Assembly (NCBI RefSeq): GCF_041929235.1
Contig: NZ_JBHFNP010000036.1
Location: 1-64,000, forward strand
Source of the DNA: Microseira sp041929235
Lineage (GTDB): Bacteria > Cyanobacteriota > Cyanobacteriia > Cyanobacteriales > Aerosakkonemataceae
Reading direction: 5' to 3'
Length of the DNA stretch: 64,000 bases
Shown: piece by piece, positions 59,552-64,000 of the stretch
How positions within the stretch are numbered: position 1 is the first letter of the stretch
How the letters are laid out: each line of letters begins with the position of its first letter
The notes under the pieces: model-generated
The model's database searches: none
Told to the model about the DNA's origin: nothing
The model's input: the letters and a program-made list of their open reading frames with translations, nothing else
Made by a program: the position numbers and the translations under genes

Positions 59552-60066
59552 CTAAGTTTGTACCGAAAATTCCTCTGGTTCGATGCCCCAATTTACCCAG
59601 CGAATTGCTTCCCTCGCGGATTGCATATCAGGTGGAACGCGCAAAGCGTGAATATGTCCCGTACTGGGACAAGTCATCTTTAACAGATAAATTAACTCAC
59701 CATCTACTTCTTTATCTATTTTCAATAACGTATATTCCCGCCTAGTATCTAATTCAGTAGCTTGCAATTATTGACAAATTCTACCGTAACCAATTCCTTG
59801 AATTAACACTTGCCGCAATTCGGCGTTTTTCTCTGCTAAAATCCATTCAGCTTGCCACTGGTGCGGGTGCAGTTTTCCATATGCTTCGGGTATGGTAACA
59901 CCGTGGTAGGCATACAGGCTATAGCCATCAGCCAATTGAATTGCGGGCGCGCCTTCTGCGTGGAGTCGCTGTTGGTTATCAAACGAGATGATCCGGGGGC
60001 GATCGCTCTCCATTTCTCCACAATAATTGCAATCTGTGCTGCTTGTTTTGGCGTCAATGTTTCCAT
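59552..60066 (-). pseudogene. DUF6745 protein gene, broken and internally deleted
   Basis: Starts well (GGGAGGTGACATC, then ATG 60066, METLTPKQAAQIAIIVEKWR), then changes frame near 59,990 into ADGYSLYAYHGVTIPEAYGK and LAEKNAELRQVLIQGIGYGR. A TAA in place of the expected Glu follows CQ. It resumes as LQATELDTRREYTLLKID and ends MQSAREAIRWVNWGIEPEEF. These are start, middle and end segments of the cyanobacterial DUF6745 family, about 170 instead of roughly 350-400 residues. At least a deletion/frameshift and one stop have inactivated it. Confidence 0.8.
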
Positions 60067-60580
60067 CTGATGTCACCTCCCGTCTGGTAAGCTTACCCTG
60101 CTTGCGTCAACTTTTCCCTGTAAATCATCATTGCTGGTTTTATATTACAGTCATAATACAAAAGCGAGTCTCGTAGGGAGTCGTAGTTAGGGAATCTGAA
60201 GAAAAAGTAGAGAGCGATCGCATCGAAGCTTTTCCCGGTATAAAAGAATAAGCTGGGTTAGCGCTACTCGCTCGGTGTGCCAATCTCAAGCAAGCGCATC
60301 TCAAGATTTGACACAATCATCAGGAAAAAATCCACGCGCAGCGAATCCAACCGGGCAAACCTCGATCCCCATCCATCAACGCTAAGTTAAAAATTGAGAT
60401 AGCCTGACAATAAGAGAGCGATGTGCCGACCGCACGAATCCGCGCATCCGCAATGCTGAGCGAACGCGATCGCGCCTCTGGGAAGCACCAGCATCCCTCC
60501 CAAGCAACCCACCCTCTTGACAAGTTGCACAAATTCTCTAAATTAGACAAGCTAGCTGAACTGCTATTGTTGAAGTTCCC
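60067..60580. other. Gap between the DUF6745 pseudogene and topA
   Basis: No gene seen. It includes several CGATCG-type (HIP1-like) sites, e.g. GAGCGATCGCATCG at 60212, and an AT-rich stretch (AATTCTCTAAATTAGACAAG, about 60531) near the topA start that may hold its promoter. A minus-strand frame at 60320-60550 lacks family features. Confidence 0.4.
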
Positions 60581-63277
60581 ATGTCAACCCTGGTCATCGT
60601 CGAATCACCCACAAAAGCACGTACCATCCGCAACTACCTACCCTCCGATTACCGGGTAGAAGCGTCGATGGGGCACGTGCGCGACCTTCCCTCATCCGCA
60701 GATGAAATTCCTCCAGAAGTTAAAGGGGAAAAATGGGCGCAGTTCGGTGTCAATGTAGAGGCTGACTTTGAACCCCTATATATCATCCCCAAGGAAAAAG
60801 AGAAAACCGTCAAGCAGCTGAAAGACGCCCTCAAAGACGCTGACGAACTCGTACTAGCAACGGACGAAGACCGGGAAGGGGAAAGCATAAGTTGGCATTT
60901 ATTGCAAGTGCTAAAACCGAAAGTGCCGATCAAGCGGATGGTATTCCACGAAATCACCCAAGAAGCTATCCGCGACGCCCTGAAGCACTGCCGCACCATC
61001 GACGAACAGGTAGTCCGCGCCCAAGAAACGCGGCGCATTTTGGATCGGTTGGTGGGTTATACCCTCTCGCCGCTGTTGTGGAAGAAAATAGCCAGAGGTT
61101 TATCCGCAGGGCGGGTGCAGTCGGTAGCAGTACGGTTGTTGGTGAATCGAGAACGTCAGCGCCTCGCTTTCCGTCAGGGGACATACTGGGATTTAAAGGC
61201 AACTCTAGAGAAAGAGAAAACGCCATTTGAAGCGCGGTTAATCACCCTGAGAGGGATTAAAGTAGCCACGGGCAGCGATTTTGACGAATCTACCGGACAA
61301 ATTGCCGCCGGACGCAACGTAGTTTTACTTTCTGAAGCCGATGCATTAGCCTTACAAGAACGGCTAACGGGTAAAACTTGGACAGTGGCGAATATCGAAG
61401 AAAGACCGATGACGCGCAAACCTGCCCCGCCGTTTACCACCTCGACACTGCAACAGGAAGCGAACCGGAAATTGGGGTTATCGGCAAAGGATACAATGCG
61501 AACCGCGCAAAGTTTGTACGAGCAGGGGTATATTACCTACATGCGTACTGACTCGGTGCATTTATCGGAACAAGCGATCGCCGCCGCCCGCACCTGCGTC
61601 GAGCAAATGTACGGCAAAGAATACCTCAGTCCCAAAGCGCGCCAGTACAGCACCAAAAGCAAAGGCGCTCAAGAAGCTCACGAAGCGATTCGCCCCGCCG
61701 GTAGCAGCTTCCGCACCCCCCAAGACACCGGACTCAAAGACAGAGAATTCCGGCTTTATGACTTAATTTGGAAACGCACCGTCGCCACCCAAATGGCAGA
61801 CTCGCGCCAAACCCTGATTAGCGTAGAAATTCAAGTCGAAGATGCCGGTTTCCGTTCCAGCGGTAAGCGCATCAACTTCCCCGGATATCTGCGCGCCTAC
61901 GTCGAAGGTTCCGACGATCCCAACGCCGCGATCGAAGACCAAGAAGTCATTCTACCGCCATTAAAAGTCGGCGACCATCCCAAGTGTACTGAACTCGAAG
62001 CGATCGGTCACGAAACCCAACCCCCCGCCCGCTACACCGAAGCTTCTCTGGTCAAAACCCTAGAAAGCGAAGGCATCGGGCGTCCCAGTACCTACGCCAG
62101 CATCATCAGTACCATCGTTGACCGGGGTTACGCCCAAATGAACGGCAACGCCCTCGTTCCCACCTTCACCGCCTTCGCCGTCACAGGATTGCTGGAAAAA
62201 TACTTCCCCGACTTGGTAGACACCGGGTTTACTTCCCGCATGGAACAAACCCTAGACGACATTGCCACAGGCGAAGTTGACTGGCTGCCTTACTTGCAGA
62301 AATTTTATCTCGGCGAGGAGGGTTTAGAAACCCAGGTGAAGGTACAAGAAAGCCAAATTGACGCAACTGTTGCCAGAACTATCGAACTCGAAGGAATAGA
62401 TGCCAAAATCCGCATCGGTAAATTTGGCCCTTACGTGGAAGCAGAAAACGGCGACGGCGTCGTCACCGCCTCGATTCCCAAAGATTTAACGCCAGCGGAC
62501 ATCAACCCCGAACAAGTAGAAACCATCCTGCGGCAAAAAACCGAAGGCCCCGAAAAGCTAGGAATCCACCCGGAAACTGGGGAACCGATTTACATCCTGT
62601 TGGGCAGCTACGGTCATTACATCCAACTCGGCGACGCCCAAGAAGGCAGCAAGAAAAAACCCAAGCGCGCCGGAATACCCAAAAATACCAAAGTCGAGGA
62701 TGTCACCCTAGAGATGGCACTCGGACTGCTGGCTTTACCCCGCAACCTGGGCGTCCACCCAGCCACCTCCGGCAAAATTCAAGCCGCACTAGGCCCTTAC
62801 GGCCCCTACGTCGTCCACGACCAAGGCAAGGAAGGGGGGAAAGATTATCGCTCGCTCAAAGCCACCGATGATGTATTGACAATTACCCTCGAACGTGCTT
62901 TAGAGTTGCTTTCTCAGCAGAAGACCGGACGCGGCGGCGGTCGCAGCAAGACAAAGGAAGCATTGCGCGAACTGGGCAATCATCCAGAAGATGGAGAGCC
63001 AGTGAATATATACGATGGCCCCTATGGCCCTTATATCAAGCACGGCAAAACCAATGCTTCCATCCCAGAAGGCGAATCGGTCGAAGCGGTGACCCTGGAG
63101 AGGGCACTGGAACTGCTAGCTGCTAAGGCTTCTACGGCGAAGTCTACCAAATCTAGTACCAAGTCGAGTAAATCAACCACCACCAAAAAATCAACAACCT
63201 CGCAAGCCAAGACGACTAAAACTGCTGCGAGTAAAACCACAACTAAAACCACTGCTACCAAGAAAAAAACATCTTAG
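60581..63277 (+). CDS. topA: DNA topoisomerase I (type IA)
   Basis: 898 residues. Toprim domain with LVIVESPTKARTIRNYLPSD (Glu 8) and ATDEDREGESISWHL (Asp-x-Asp). The active-site Tyr is in GYITYMRTDSVHLSEQAIAA (about 325). Also GRPSTYASIISTIVDRGYAQ (about 510). Three C-terminal topoisomerase repeats follow in place of zinc fingers (LGIHPETGEPIYILLGSYGH, LGVHPATSGKIQAALGPYGP, LGNHPEDGEPVNIYDGPYGP) and then a Lys/Ser/Thr-rich tail of about 50 residues (about 845-898), which probably binds DNA. It relaxes negative supercoils through a single-strand break. Essential. A typical cyanobacterial form. Confidence 0.97.
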   Translation: MSTLVIVESPTKARTIRNYLPSDYRVEASMGHVRDLPSSADEIPPEVKGEKWAQFGVNVEADFEPLYIIPKEKEKTVKQLKDALKDADELVLATDEDREGESISWHLLQVLKPKVPIKRMVFHEITQEAIRDALKHCRTIDEQVVRAQETRRILDRLVGYTLSPLLWKKIARGLSAGRVQSVAVRLLVNRERQRLAFRQGTYWDLKATLEKEKTPFEARLITLRGIKVATGSDFDESTGQIAAGRNVVLLSEADALALQERLTGKTWTVANIEERPMTRKPAPPFTTSTLQQEANRKLGLSAKDTMRTAQSLYEQGYITYMRTDSVHLSEQAIAAARTCVEQMYGKEYLSPKARQYSTKSKGAQEAHEAIRPAGSSFRTPQDTGLKDREFRLYDLIWKRTVATQMADSRQTLISVEIQVEDAGFRSSGKRINFPGYLRAYVEGSDDPNAAIEDQEVILPPLKVGDHPKCTELEAIGHETQPPARYTEASLVKTLESEGIGRPSTYASIISTIVDRGYAQMNGNALVPTFTAFAVTGLLEKYFPDLVDTGFTSRMEQTLDDIATGEVDWLPYLQKFYLGEEGLETQVKVQESQIDATVARTIELEGIDAKIRIGKFGPYVEAENGDGVVTASIPKDLTPADINPEQVETILRQKTEGPEKLGIHPETGEPIYILLGSYGHYIQLGDAQEGSKKKPKRAGIPKNTKVEDVTLEMALGLLALPRNLGVHPATSGKIQAALGPYGPYVVHDQGKEGGKDYRSLKATDDVLTITLERALELLSQQKTGRGGGRSKTKEALRELGNHPEDGEPVNIYDGPYGPYIKHGKTNASIPEGESVEAVTLERALELLAAKASTAKSTKSSTKSSKSTTTKKSTTSQAKTTKTAASKTTTKTTATKKKTS

Positions 63278-63410
63278 GTAATGGGTAATTGGTAATTGGG
63301 AAAAAGCAGATTTCAGATTGCGGATTTCAGATTTTAATTCAATCAAATATACAATCTGAAATCCCCAATCTAAAATTACGCATTACCTACTACCATTGCC
63401 GAGGGATGTA
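63278..63410. repeat. Heptamer and CAGATTGCGGATTT repeats after topA
   Basis: GGTAATGGGTAATTGGTAAT directly after the stop, then CAGATTTCAGATTGCGG and its partial inverse CAATCTGAAATCC. May act as a terminator. No gene. Confidence 0.6.
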
Positions 63411-63535
63411 ATATTATGTCCGCTGGCATCGGCATCGCGCGCGGGGCGGGTTTATCAACACAATTCGCTTGGTATCAAAGGTGGAGGGTTTTACCCGCCC
63501 CTACTATAAACAACCTTTGCTATCGGACATGATAT
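63411..63535. repeat. MITE-like element C with ATATCATGTC-type ends
   Basis: ATATTATGTC at the left and GACATGATAT at the right, 125 bp. The interior contains GGGGCGGGTTTATC and GTTTTACCCGCCCC inverted arms, also seen at 41.97 kb. Third copy of the family at 6.8 and 7.3 kb. Confidence 0.65.
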
Positions 63536-63581
63536 AAATAGCAACTTACGTTAAGTATTTGAAATACTGGAGAGAAGTATT

Positions 63582-64000
63582 ATGACTGCTTACACTATTA
63601 ACTTTGAGCCTGTTTGTAAAATGACTGACGAGCAATTTTATCAGCTTTGTCGAAAGAATCCAGAAATTAAATTTGAACGCAATGCTAAAGGGGAGATCGT
63701 TATAATGTCACCCACAGGAGGAGAAACAGGAAATCAAAATATTGAAATAGCAGGAGATTTTGTGATTTGGAATCGCCAGGAGAAACTTGGTAAATTGTTT
63801 GATTCTTCTAGCTGTTTTAAACTCCCAAATGGAGCCAATCGTTCTCCCGATATTTCTTGGGTTAAACAAGAAAGATGGGATACTCTGACTCTGGAAGAAA
63901 AACGCAAATTTCCGCCGATTCCCCCAGATTTTGTGTTGGAGTTAATGTCGCCAACTGATAGCTTGAAGGAAACACAAGCCAAAATGCAAGAATACATGGA
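63582..64000 (+). CDS. Uma2-family (DUF820) restriction-endonuclease-like protein, 5' part
   Basis: 139 residues visible, cut by the window end. It starts MTAYTINFEPVCKMTDEQFY with a Shine-Dalgarno-like GGAGAG upstream. It contains the Uma2 landmarks FERNAKGEIVIMSPTGGETG, the PD-(D/E)xK-type region GANRSPDISWVKQERWDTL and PPDFVLELMSPTDSLKETQA (E-x-x), so a nuclease-like fold is expected. These proteins are numerous in cyanobacteria and of unknown role. Normal length is about 190 residues, so about 50 are missing. Confidence 0.9.
   Translation, partial: MTAYTINFEPVCKMTDEQFYQLCRKNPEIKFERNAKGEIVIMSPTGGETGNQNIEIAGDFVIWNRQEKLGKLFDSSSCFKLPNGANRSPDISWVKQERWDTLTLEEKRKFPPIPPDFVLELMSPTDSLKETQAKMQEYM

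Noticed and set aside
60067..60580. tRNA or small RNA gene upstream of topA
   Set aside because: No cloverleaf, TTCGAAT-type loop or terminator hairpin found on either strand.

Overview
The window is chromosomal DNA from a filamentous cyanobacterium, probably of the Oscillatoriales (Microcoleus/Oscillatoria) type. The evidence is ndhB, a purK-linked 6S RNA, a CobJ-CbiG fusion, a GUN4-domain kinase, DUF928/CHAT/CHASE2 proteins, many GCGATCGC (HIP1) sites, and heptanucleotide repeats and small palindromic elements in almost every gap. No phage, CRISPR array, tRNA or rRNA gene was seen.

Layout. 0-2.5 kb: a voltage-gated K+-type channel and a decayed tnpB-only IS200/IS605-like element. 2.5-9.7 kb: an intact SulP anion transporter with STAS and cyclic-nucleotide-binding domains, a glycosyltransferase, two broken SulP paralogues and a 12-codon remnant of a MinD-like gene. 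9.8-17.7 kb: a 63-bp tandem array, a DMT transporter, a broken ureohydrolase and a 1939-residue kinase/ATPase/GAF/PAS/PP2C protein. 18-24 kb: a CHAT - DUF928 - CHASE2/PP2C operon whose CHAT gene is split at G-rich repeats. 24-30.5 kb: one co-directional signalling locus in the order MinD-like ATPase, glutaminase, LCIB-type carbonic anhydrase, GHKL-ATPase-like regulator, STAS protein, truncated nucleotide cyclase, PAS protein. 30.8-37.4 kb: a two-partner-secretion exoprotein gene broken by an IS200/IS605 insertion and a frameshift, downstream of a Ser/Thr kinase with a GUN4 domain. 37.8-58.6 kb: mostly housekeeping and accessory genes (merA/lpd-like oxidoreductase, phosphoesterase, M16 peptidase pair, 6S RNA, purK, PhnD-like protein plus histidine kinase, cobJ, FAD oxidoreductase, ndhB). 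58.8-64 kb: a VapBC-like pair, a DUF6745 pseudogene, topA and the start of a Uma2-family gene.

How the parts may work together. Two RsbU/SpoIIE-like PP2C phosphatases (11.8 and 18.0 kb) lie near a STAS protein and a GHKL-type regulator (26 kb), the parts list of a partner switch. Next to these are an LCIB-type carbonic anhydrase, a class III cyclase remnant and, about 20 kb away, SulP carriers fused to STAS and cNMP-binding domains. SulP includes bicarbonate carriers and class III cyclases can sense bicarbonate, so an inorganic-carbon signalling module is a reasonable but untested hypothesis, and the best candidate for an undescribed system here.

The window is strongly shaped by repeats. At least two MITE-like families recur (ATATCATGTC ends and AGGACTTACGC ends). 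G/C-rich, heptameric and GGGCATCTTGCC-type repeats also sit inside open reading frames (cobJ, the histidine kinase, the giant kinase, CHAT, tpsA). Several genes are visibly decaying.
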